The translations under genes were made by a program, and so were the position numbers. Below the pieces are notes generated by a model, which saw nothing but the letters and a program-made list of their open reading frames with translations, was not told where the DNA came from and did not search any database. From positions 2,294,001-2,358,000 of the forward strand of contig NW_026960611.1 in NCBI RefSeq assembly GCF_021018805.1: DNA of 64,000 bases, in the 5' to 3' direction. Positions 55,850 to 64,000 of this stretch are shown in pieces. The stretch comes from Prinia subflava (taxonomy: Eukaryota; Chordata; Aves; Passeriformes; Cisticolidae). Position 1 is the first letter of the stretch. Each line of letters opens with the position of its first letter.

Positions 55850-56718
55850 GTGGGGAAAGAAGGTAAGCAACATTTGCAGTTTGGAACAAAAGACTTTAAA
55901 AAGATGGAACGAGATTTTCAGGCTGCTCTGCAGCTGCTAGCCAGCATTGCCTCGAAAAGGGGCGAAAAAATAAAAGACGCTGATATAAATCAGCTGACCC
56001 TATGGGCTCGGAAAAAAGGGAAGTTAAATCAACCCTCTTTTCTTTTTAGTGAAACAGAGTGGAAAGAGATAGGTGAATTGTTATGGGACTCTGTAGCCTC
56101 GCAAGGGAAAGACGCGAAGATTTGCTCAGAATTAGGAGTGATATGGAAAAAAGTCATAAATACCTTACAAACTTTCGCTGCAGAGCAAAGAGCTGCTCAA
56201 GCCGAAATTTTAGCCTTAGAGGGAGCAACTCTGTCCTGCAGACCCAGGAGTTGTCCCTTCCGAAATAAAGGAACCAAAGAAAGCATCCAGGGTAGCCAGA
56301 TTCTTTGGAATAAGTTCCACGCATCCTGTGAAAGGAAATGCAGCTCCCCTTTGTTCCTCCCTCGATGACGTAGTGGATGTGGTGGGCAATGCGAGTTGGG
56401 GACAGGAAATGCCTTTGTCTCTGCCTGAAGCGAGTGAGAGCAAGCAGGAAGTGCCGCCGCTGCCAGACTCAAGGGGCAGAGTGAAAGACGAGGAGGCAGG
56501 CGGGGCGCAAGTGATGCAGCAGAGAGGCAGACCTCAGGACCGTGCCGAGAGCGGGGCAGTGTTAGACTGCTCCTCGCCGGAAAAGGAGCTGACGTCGCTA
56601 GCGCATGTGACCAAAACAAACACGGCTGAGCCCATTCCGGAACCCGGGAATAAAAATGTGGTTCAATCTGAGACCCCTGCGTCCCCACAGTCTACATCAG
56701 CCAGACCCATCACCCATC
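55850..56718 (+). pseudogene. gag: betaretrovirus-like gag, matrix and spacer part
   Basis: The frame from 55850 (Met-Gly; a second Met at 55904) encodes about 150 residues of betaretroviral-type matrix, with KRGEKIKDAD and IWKKVINTLQTF blocks. A one-base shift near 56250 moves the reading to another frame, which is open to the TgERV-F copy 2 insertion at 56719. This second part is acidic and Pro/Ser-rich, as expected for the region between matrix and capsid. Confidence 0.75.
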
Positions 56719-57062
56719 TGTTGCCTTTCGATGGAAAGGCAGGCGACCTGGTTTCAGAAAGCCAGCACGGCGGCTCGACCTTCTCCCGAGCCACTCGGGC
56801 CACAGACACGCTGACACCAATGTGGTGGACAGCAAATGGTGATTTATTAGGTTCTTACATGGGGTTATATAGTCTAAGGGGTCTTCACTAGTCAGGGGGG
56901 AGGGAAGGTTAAAGGTTAGTGGAAAACTACTGGGTTTGGAGGGGCTACATTGTTCTCAAAGTTAGTTACACATCTCCGAGGGTGAGGGGGAGGTCCCTGT
57001 CTTTCCGTTACAATCCCGAGATCTTCCGCGGCGCCAGGCCTTATCTTATCTGCTCACACACA
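56719..57062 (-). mobile_element. 3' LTR of TgERV-F copy 2
   Basis: 344 bp. On the minus strand it starts TGTGTGTGAGCAGATAAG, preceded by the purine tract AGGAGGGGGGGAGA. It contains TATATAACC and AATAAATC. An extra TTATC is present relative to the 5' LTR. Confidence 0.95.
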
Positions 57063-57135
57063 TCTCCCCCCCTCCTCTCACAAATAAATGAGGTAGTTAA
57101 AATATAGGCATTAAAATGAGGTACAAAGTAGTAAC

Positions 57136-57345
57136 TTAATAAAAGAAAAAGGGATTTGAAAAACTTGAATAAATATTTGCGAGGTAGATCAGACAAATCT
57201 CGCGACTGGCAATGTTCACAGTTTCATTCACAGCAATAGTTGCTGTTCTACGAATAGAATGTTGGCCCATTCTAGGCGTGTTTGGTGGTTCGTCACTTCC
57301 CTCTGGAACAGGGGTGTACGCGTTACAGGGGTGTCCCACGAGCAT
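57136..57345 (-). pseudogene. env: env remnant of TgERV-F copy 2
   Basis: The start codon at 57345 and the first 30 or so codons match the env start of copy 1 (23102). The frame then jumps to sequence that in copy 1 lies at or just after the env end (about 24995-25100). About 1.9 kb, which in copy 1 carries the surface subunit, fusion peptide and CX6CC, is missing. The remaining 69 codons cannot form an envelope protein. Confidence 0.85.
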
Positions 57346-59931
57346 GTCCTGCAAATAGAAACTCACAGTTTTCATTAGTTTCATTCTGAAGATCAGGCTT
57401 GATTGACTTAAGTGGACACCACTTGATTCTGCCCTCTCTTTTGACAGCTGCATACCCTCTTCCCGTGAGTACCAACCTCCAGCCCTGCTCCCATTCACCC
57501 AGCTCATTTTTAATTACAACCTGTGGGCCCTCCTCTAGTGCTCGAGTGGCCCAGTGCTTTTGTGCAGGACTGTTTGTTTCATCTCCCCTGGGGAACTGAT
57601 TCAGTGCTATCAGGGCAGTTGCCAGCAGCCGCGCCTGGTCCCCTGGGGGAATGGCATTGGCGAAACCCTCTGACTTCGCCAGCACCTCTATTCTGGCTTT
57701 GAGGGTTTGGTTGGCTCTCTCCACTATGGCCTGACCTGTAGAATTGTATGGAATGCCCTGCACTAAAGTGATGCCCCACTTTGAGGCGAAATCTTGCACA
57801 GGTTTGGAGGTGAAATTTGAGCCATTGTCAGTTTTTATTTGCTTGGGGATACCAAGCCATGCCATAGCTGTCAGCCACTGCTGAATTGTGGCCTTAGAGT
57901 TGGTTTTGGGGTGCTGTGTGGCTACAATCACTCTGCTGTAAGTGTCCACTGTCACTGCCAGCCATGCTCGAGGCTTCAGCAGTTGACATAAGGTAAAGTC
58001 TGATTGCCAAATTTCTGAGGCCTTGAGACCTCTTGGGTTGACCCCACTGGTCCACAGGGGTGACTTCTGGCAATGAGGGCAGGTGGCCACTACATGTTTC
58101 GCGTCTGCTGTCAAGATCCTGCATCTTTTTGCCAGTGCTTTGGCTCTGATGTGGAGTGACTCGTGCAGTTGACGAGCTTCCTGCAGTGTCCACACTCCCT
58201 TTGCTGCAGCATCTGCTTTGTCGTTGCCGGTCTGGAAGAAGCCCTTGACTGGGTTGTGGCTGTTGACGTGAATGACAGACACGGTGCCTTGTCGCGAGGA
58301 GAGCGCTTCTTCCAGCATTGTGGCTGCTGCAGATGTTGACACACCTGGTCCTGACATGGCCAGGCAGAGCCTTGCCACGAATATGGAGTCTGTTACGATG
58401 TTGAGGTGCTAATCTTGGAAGAGTCCGCACGCTAAGACCACAGCTGTTGCCTCCAGGTGTTGCACTGACAGTGTGGGGTCGCATGCTTTGACACAATGCC
58501 ATTGTTCTGCGGTCTGCCACACTGCCGCTGCAGTGGAAGTCGCAGAGGAGGCGTCTGTGAAAACCATCGGTCCTGACAGCGGACGGTCCATGACCTTTGG
58601 TGGCAGGTCTATGTCGACAATGGTCAGTAGCTGAGTCCAAGGTGGTCTGGAGGCATAGCAGATTTCTCCTCCGAAGCCAGTGAGGGCAAGGGCCAGGTGC
58701 TCTGACGCTGCGGTCGACTCTGTGGTCAGCTGCTTGCGGAAGGGAAGGTGGATTTTTGTTGGCTCGATTCCCAGGTGTTTCAGGGCAAGTTTCCTGCCTT
58801 TCATGATGATGTTGGCGACGCATTCGACTCCTGGGGAAAATGCACGAGCTGGTCTTCTGAGGACCACCCACTGGATCGGCTGGGCTTTCTCAGAAGGTCC
58901 TTGGGCCAGTGCTCCCACTCCTCCCTTCTGTGTAAAGTGGACGTACAGATCAAGGGACACACCTGGGTTCCACCTGGCAAGTGTGCCAGTAGACATCTGA
59001 TGTTCGATGAAGTCGAGGGAGCTCGCTGCTTGTGGTGTCAGCTCCTTGGGTTCCCAGGGGTGCTTTCCTTTCAGGAGGTCATATAAGGGGTCCATGACCT
59101 CGGGAGGGATCAGGATGATGTTGCGAAGCCACTGCAGAGATCCTACAAGTCGCTGCATGTCATGGAGCGTCTTGATGTCTCGGCAGACCTTTACCTTGGG
59201 AGGGGTCACGTAGGAGTTTGTGATCCTCACTCCCAGGAAGGTCACGCAGGGCCCTCTTTTGATCTTCACGCTCGCAATCTCAAAGCCGTTGGCCTGTAGA
59301 GTTTCCGTGATTGTGGACACTAGATGATCCACTTGGCTGGCTGATGGTGCAGCGATGAGGACGTCGTCCATGTACTGAATGATGGTTGCAGCAGGGTAGG
59401 AGTGTCGGACTGGCATCAGTGCTCTGTCCACAGTGATCTGGCATACCGTAGGGCTGTCCACAAAGCCTTGGGGTAACATACACCATTGGAAACGGAAGCT
59501 GGGTCACTCGCCGTTCGGGAACACAACAGAAAAGGCAAACCGTTCCTTGTCCTCGGGGTGCAGAGGTATCGAAAAGAAGCAGTCTTTGATGTCCAGCACT
59601 GCGCATGGCTGCCCTTGAGGGATGGCTGAGTTCATGGGCAGCAGTGTCTGGACGGGACCCATAGATTTGGTCGTCTTGTTCACTTCCCTCAGGTCGTGGA
59701 CGAGGCGATAGCCTTCTCCAGACCTTTTGGGGATCACAAACACAGGTGTATTCCAGGGGCTAGTGGAGGGTTCTATGTGACCCTTTTGCAGCTCACGGTC
59801 GACCAGTTCCAGTAAGGCTGCCATTCGAGGCTTTGACAAGGGCCACTGCTCAACCCATACAGGGTCTGACAATTTCCATGTCAGTTTGATTGGCAGCGGT
59901 GGGTGCACGGCAGTGGCCCTCAGGATAAATT
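57323..59931 (-). pseudogene. pol: TgERV-F copy 2 pol (RT, RNase H, integrase)
   Basis: A single frame from the slip site has RT with LVHDLREVNK and VLDIKD and YMDD at 59374-59363. The RNase H block FTDAS is near 58565. Integrase has its HX3H and CX2C finger (about 58175-58075), SDF, TDNGSNF and VERAN, with exactly 35 residues between the second and third acidic residues, so the D,D(35)E triad is complete. Stops: TGA at about 59504 and TAG at 58408-58406. It is class II by RT type. Without the two stops it would be intact. Confidence 0.92.
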
Positions 59932-60550
59932 TTTAATTCTCACTCCTAACATGGCAAGGACATCCCTTCCTATCAAGGGTGGGGAATTTTGCAAAATGTA
60001 GGGGTAGATTGCCACAGTTTGTTCTGGTTCTTTTTCTGTGTGGAGTGTTATAGCTACCAACTGGGTGCTTCTCCACGCCCAGGTCTGCCCTCCCACTCCT
60101 CTCAATGGGGGTACTTCTTTAAATTGCCAATGCCGAGGCCAGTGTGCTTGCGGGATTATCGAACAGTCAGACCCTGTGTCCCCCCAACACGGAAGCCCTA
60201 TGATGTGGGGATTCCGGCTGCCATAAAGGCGGCACGTTCCCCAAATCACCAGGGGCTCCTTCCCGATTTTCATGGCCAAGGCCACCCAGGGCTCCCGCTC
60301 TGGGGTGACCCCTGCTGGCCCTGTGCCCCAGGTGCGGCTTGCGGTGGTAGTGGACACGAGAGTGCCACTGGCGGTGTTGTGAAACCTTGCCATTGTGTCG
60401 CTGTGGGGGGTGCAAAACCGGCTGTCCCCTGTGGGGGCATGGGGTATGATGGTTCCCCGCCCCACTGGGGGTTGGCGTAGATGGGCCGCCTTGCATTCGC
60501 AGCGGGAGGAGGCTGGGTGCTGCCCGCACGCCCCCTCCCTTTCCCGTTTC
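59920..60550 (-). CDS. pro: TgERV-F copy 2 protease frame
   Basis: This frame is -1 to gag and open across the gag/pro overlap to its stop at 59922-59920. The catalytic Asp-Thr-Gly-Ser is near 60180-60169, in a Cys-Trp-Gly-Asp-Thr-Gly context, with Leu-Ile-Gly-Arg-Asp towards the end. No stop or missing active-site residue is seen. It cleaves the Gag and Pol polyproteins in retroviruses of this type. Compared with copy 1 it has four extra residues after the active site. Confidence 0.8.
59926..59932 (-). promoter_or_regulatory. pro/pol -1 frameshift heptamer A AAT TTA
   Basis: In the pro frame, AAA AAT TTA TCC TGA. A slip of one base back enters the pol frame. It is identical in position and sequence to the site at 19965-19971. 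Confidence 0.85.
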
Positions 60551-60552
60551 CC
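60546..60552 (-). promoter_or_regulatory. candidate gag/pro -1 frameshift heptamer G GGA AAC
   Basis: In the gag frame the codons CAG GGA AAC place GGGAAAC in X XXY YYZ phase, just after the second zinc knuckle. The pro frame is open from here. A GC-rich potential stem (GGGAGG with CCTCCC) begins about ten bases downstream. Copy 1 has GGGAAAT at the same place. GGGAAAC is a known betaretroviral slip site. Confidence 0.65.
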
Positions 60553-61815
60553 TGAGGCCGGGACCTGCAGTCTTTGACAAGGTGCCCTTTCTTCCCACAG
60601 TTCCAGCAGGGCCCTCTCGCACGGGCTTGGAGCGGGGGCATCGCCGGGGATGGCTGTGCTGGCTGGGGACAGCTCACTGCGATGTGGCCTGCCTGGCCAC
60701 ATTTGAAACATGCCATGGCACTGGTTAGGGTGCGGACAGCTGCCTGGATGGGTGTCAGCTGCTCCTCTTTTGCTACATGTTTGACCATGTCGGCCAGGCT
60801 GGCTCCGGCCGGCAAGGAGCGTAGAATGTCTTTGGTAATTGAGTTACATTGTTGCCGCAGGCAATCAGCTACTACGGGGCCTCTCGCCTCTGGGGGCAGG
60901 GTGGACGAATCCACGGCTGCCTGAAGGCGATCCACAAACTGAGTGAAGCTTTCGCTTTCACCCTGTTTTATGGTGGACCATGGAGAGGGCCTGGCCACCA
61001 CTCGGGATGTGGCTCGAAAAGCCTCCCGAGCAGCCTGGGTGGTGGCTCTGACCTCCTCAGCCCGCATACTCGTGGCTTGTTGCTGTGGGGTTATCATGGT
61101 GTCATGTTTTCCCATCAGCCTGGATAGACTGGAATCATGCAGTGGCTGCCCTGCTCCAGAAGACTGAGCCAGTCAATTTGTACAGTTGTCTTTCCACTCT
61201 TGTTTGAAGACAATCATCCCCGCACCATCAAATATCATGCGGCTTATTTGTTTAATATCAAAAGGGAGCAAGTCATAGTTGCCAAAAAGTCCATCCACCA
61301 GAGTGGAGACCATGGCTGAATTCAACCCTTTTTCTGAGATTGCTTTTACGATTGTTTGTATGTCTTTGGGGTTTACCGTTGTATATGTTCTTTGCTGATT
61401 ACCTTCTGGCCCCGTAACTCTCACTGGGAAAACCTTCACTGCAGCTGCTGGTGCCCATTCAGCACAGGCTATTTTTATCTTTCTCCAGTCAGTAAGCTGG
61501 GCTGGCTCGCATTGTAAACCCCTTCCGAAATGGTCTAAAGCTTTATTCGTTTTCGCTTTAAACCGTAGCGGCTTTTCCCTTTCCATTTCTGAGTCCCAGC
61601 CATCTTCCGTCAGCTCTCCCGAGCTGCTGGAGCTGCTGCTGCTGGACTCAGAGTCGGAAGCGGACTGCCAGCGCACTTCTGGGCTGCGGTGCCATTCTGT
61701 GCGGCTCCGGCCCCGGCCCTCCCTCCGGGGGTGGTGCCGCTCCAGCCCCCTGGGCTTGCTCTGCCTCCCGCGGGGGGAGGTCTCTCCCTCTGATGGAAGC
61801 AGCGCCGAGCGCCGC

Positions 61816-62080
61816 TCCCGATCGGGCATGCGCTCTCTGCTGTTCTCCCGCGCACGCGCGTTTGCAAAAGCCCGCTGTTCTGGGCTGAGCAGGTGCTCTC
61901 TGCCACTCTCCCGTGCATACGCGCCCGTGGAGAGCTGCAGCGCCGCTTTGAGCGTGCACCCTCTCCCTTCCTGCCGCGCGTACGCATCAGCCAAAGCCAG
62001 CAGCTCCTGTCTGAGCGTGCGCTCCTCTCCTTCTTCCCCGTCTCTCTCCTGCGCATGCGCATCAGTGGATACCCGTGGCT
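61816..62080 (-). repeat. 63-bp tandem repeat within TgERV-F gag (about four units)
   Basis: Four units (one of 72 bp, three of 63 bp) encode the same Ala/Arg/Glu-rich 21-residue pattern as in copy 1, which has about six. Confidence 0.85.
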
Positions 62081-62884
62081 TCCCGCCACAGACATCCAGA
62101 CCCCGCCCCTCCTCACGGCCGCCGGTGCCATTTTCAAATGCGTATGGCGGCGGTGCCTCCCATGCCGCGCTTTCAGCGTCTCTGGCTTCACCCACCAATC
62201 CCTCCCAGAAGAACCGCGCGCATTGCCGCGCCTCGGGCTCCGGAATGCCGGCCGGCGGCGAAGAGCCGGGCGAGGGACTCGCGGTTTTTTGGGAAGGTTC
62301 CGCGGGCGGGGGGGGACCCGACGGTTTCGGCGGGGGGGTCGGGGGATTCTCTAAGGGCACTGGGGGGTTTGGGCTCGGGCTCCCTGGGGGGGGAAGCGCG
62401 TCTGGCTCCCGCAGCTCCCCGCCGGCGAACAAATCGCGTTCGAATGCCGTTTGCGTGGTGGCAGCCACTCCCGATTTGGGTGCAGTTAGCAAAAACACGC
62501 GTGCGGCGCTCCAGGTCTCCTGTTCCTCCAACGCCCTGCTCAAAGCCTGCTCGACTCTTCCCCACGCTTTGAGACTTTTGGCACTGCCCGAGGCTTTCGT
62601 ATCCTTAGCCAGGGCAACCGTGCACTTATCCCATACCTCCGAATGGAGTATATCTATTAGGCGGTCTATCACCCCAAGCTCTAATAATCTTGCCATAGCA
62701 AGTTGAAGATCTCTGAGCTTACACTTAATTCCCCACTGTTTATGAATCAAACTCACGACCTTCGCGATGGCCTCCATGATCCTCGCTGGTCCGGGGACGT
62801 CTCCCCCGCCGTGGGTCGGTCCTTTTGTCCCGCCCCGGCCGCTGCTCCTGTCCAGGCGAAAACCCCGATTCCCGAGCGTTTTTC

Positions 62885-62902
62885 TCCCAGGTTTCGGCAC
62901 CA
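62885..62902 (-). other. primer binding site, tRNA-Phe type
   Basis: On the minus strand, TGGTGCCGAAACCTGGGA lies four bases after the 5' LTR. It matches the tRNA-Phe 3'-end complement except for one base. This is the diagnostic primer of the TgERV-F group. Confidence 0.9.
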
Positions 62903-62906
62903 CTAA

Positions 62907-63245
62907 TGTTGCCTTTCGATGGAAAGGCAGGCGACCTGGTTTCAGAAAGCCAGCACGGCGGCTCGACCTTCTCCCGAGCCACTCGGGCCACAGACACGCT
63001 GACACCAATGTGGTGGACAGCAAATGGCGATTTATTAGGTTCTTACATGGGGTTATATAGTCTAAGGGGTCTTCACTAGTCAGGGGGGAGGGAAGGTTAA
63101 AGGTTAGTGGAAAACTACTGGGTTTGGAGGGGCTACATTGTTCTCAAAGTTAGTTACACATCTCCGAGGGTGAGGGGGAGGTCCCTGTCTTTCCGTTACA
63201 ATCCCGAGATCTTCCGCGGCGCCAGGCCTTATCTGCTCACACACA
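62907..63245 (-). mobile_element. 5' LTR of TgERV-F copy 2
   Basis: 339 bp, TG...CA. TATATAACC (about 63055) and AATAAATCGCC (about 63030) on the minus strand. It differs from the 3' LTR by one substitution and TTATC. Confidence 0.95.
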
Positions 63246-64000
63246 CCATCCACAGGCATCCCGCTATCCCCTGCCAGAATCCTACTCTGACGGAGAGGCT
63301 TTTGAGCCTGACGATCACTGCACACCTTGGCCACCAAAAAAGACGCAGAGATCAGATGAACTACAGCAAATAATAGTTAAGCTCGCTGAACTGTCTAATC
63401 TCCAGAGTCAATTAGAGCAACAAACAATCGAAGCATCAAAGATTTTTCCACAAAAAACGCAGAACTTACAAACCCTTTCATTATTACACAGCAAGCAGGC
63501 ATTGCCACCTGCTGCCCAGCAGATGGCTCTGCCTGCCAACCAAACAGACCCGATCCAGGGGCACTGGGCCGCAGCCAAAAGAAGCACCATTATAGACGGG
63601 GACTTTGAAGCTGCAAATTTAATAACCTGCCCAGTGTTAATTGATCAGAACACTGCAAAATGGGAACTGCATGAATGGAAGGTCTTACATTCTGCCAAAC
63701 AAAAGGTAACAGAGCATGGAAATAAATCTGAAGCTGCAAAGAACATTATACAGTATATTTTTACAGCAGATCTCCTCTGTGCCGGTGATAGTAGCAGTAT
63801 TGCTACGCTTTTATTGACTCGGTCACAATTTCTTATTTTTGAAAGGGAATGGAGACGCCTTGCGACTGTAGAAGCCAACAAACACCAAACAGTAGGAGAC
63901 CCATTTTGTGGAATACAGCCAGACATGCTGACGGGCCATGGAGCCTATGCCACAACCAATGTACAATTAACCTTTCCAACTGAAATTCACCAGCTGTCCC
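63246..64000 (+). CDS. gag: betaretrovirus-like gag, capsid part (continues beyond window)
   Basis: From the right TSD copy a frame of about 250 codons runs without a stop to the window end. It begins in the Pro-rich spacer, then has a Gln-rich helix region and a betaretroviral capsid start (PVLID...WKVLHSAKQKVTEHG, with SEAAKNIIQYIF and DMLTGHG blocks). It is in the same phase as the frame cut at 56718. It has no start codon of its own here. It forms the virion shell in the family. Confidence 0.85.

Larger units (their letters stand above)
60270..62777 (-). pseudogene. gag: TgERV-F copy 2 gag, one in-frame stop
   Basis: The start at ATG 62777 (MEAIAK) was chosen because upstream reading is leader and LTR. 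In order: alpharetrovirus-like matrix; a proline-rich stretch with PPPYAF (about 62150); a 21-residue repeat region; a Ser-rich acidic run; capsid with a complete major homology region (QGESESF...RL, 60965-60924); two intact CCHC knuckles (about 60710 and 60605); and a Pro/Gln-rich tail. A TGA at 61175-61173 interrupts capsid; otherwise the frame is open for 836 codons. Confidence 0.9.
56714..63250 (-). mobile_element. TgERV-F-like provirus, copy 2 (young)
   Basis: LTRs at 56719-57062 and 62907-63245 differ by one substitution and a 5-bp indel. The TSD is CCATC (56714-56718, 63246-63250). It has a tRNA-Phe primer site and long gag, pro and pol frames with three in-frame stops in total. Nearly all of env is deleted. 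It inserted into the gag of the betaretrovirus-like provirus without changing the downstream frame phase. Confidence 0.95.
55203..64000 (+). mobile_element. betaretrovirus-like provirus (5' part), split by TgERV-F copy 2
   Basis: 5' LTR, Lys-type primer site and gag are on the plus strand. Gag is interrupted at 56719-63245 and continues beyond the window end, where pro and pol would be expected. Gag and LTR are related to those of the young non-autonomous element at 7.7-13.1 kb. Confidence 0.85.

Noticed and set aside
60574..60924. Plus-strand open frames opposite the zinc-knuckle region of copy 2
   Set aside because: Mirror images of the gag coding strand; the same shadows occur at 18773-19336 on the minus strand in copy 1.

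Overview
The window looks like avian, probably passerine, DNA that is almost wholly made of endogenous retroviruses (ERVs) and LINE fragments. Evidence: a CR1 LINE with a typical avian 3' end (48.79-49.98 kb), a CR1 ORF1 fragment, and two copies of a class II ERV. That class II ERV has a tRNA-Phe primer site, separate gag, pro and pol frames and a gamma-type env, which matches the TgERV-F group described from zebra finch. I found no convincing host gene. A single exon-like stretch at 51.4 kb is the only candidate. Such saturation suggests a W chromosome or other heterochromatic region, but that is inference.

Layout. 0.7-15.3 kb: an old gammaretrovirus-like provirus (here ERV-A, + strand; LTR, tRNA-Pro-like PBS, gag, protease, RT) cut into pieces by at least seven later insertions. 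These include a solo LTR placed exactly at the gag start codon, and a young 5.4 kb element (7.69-13.15 kb, - strand) with identical LTRs and no pol or env. 15.3-28.7 kb: an ERVL-like provirus (+), interrupted by TgERV-F copy 1 (16.69-26.21 kb, +; full gag-pro-pol-env layout but many stops, plus two solo LTRs of its own) and by solo LTR-G1. 28.7-30.3 kb: a CT-rich minisatellite and a 7-bp microsatellite. 31-50 kb: solo LTRs of several families, a second gammaretroviral pol with its 3' LTR, and CR1 fragments. 50-55 kb: LTR remnants and LTR-G2. 55.2-64 kb: a betaretrovirus-like provirus (+) whose gag is split by a young TgERV-F copy 2 (56.72-63.25 kb, -). Its LTRs differ by one substitution and one 5-bp indel, gag-pol carries only three stops, and env is deleted. 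The outer gag resumes in the same frame and is open to the end of the window.

How the parts relate. Target-site duplications (TSDs) and interrupted reading frames give a relative order of insertion. ERV-A, ERVL, ERV-B and the LTR-A, LTR-D and LTR-L families are old. LTR-E, LTR-G and LTR-M are solo LTRs with intact TSDs. The pol-less element and TgERV-F copy 2 are recent. The pol-less element shares LTR motifs, a Lys-type PBS and gag similarity with the outer betaretrovirus-like provirus, so a relative of that provirus is a plausible helper. TgERV-F uses two -1 frameshift heptamers, one at gag/pro and one at pro/pol. Both can be read directly in the two copies.
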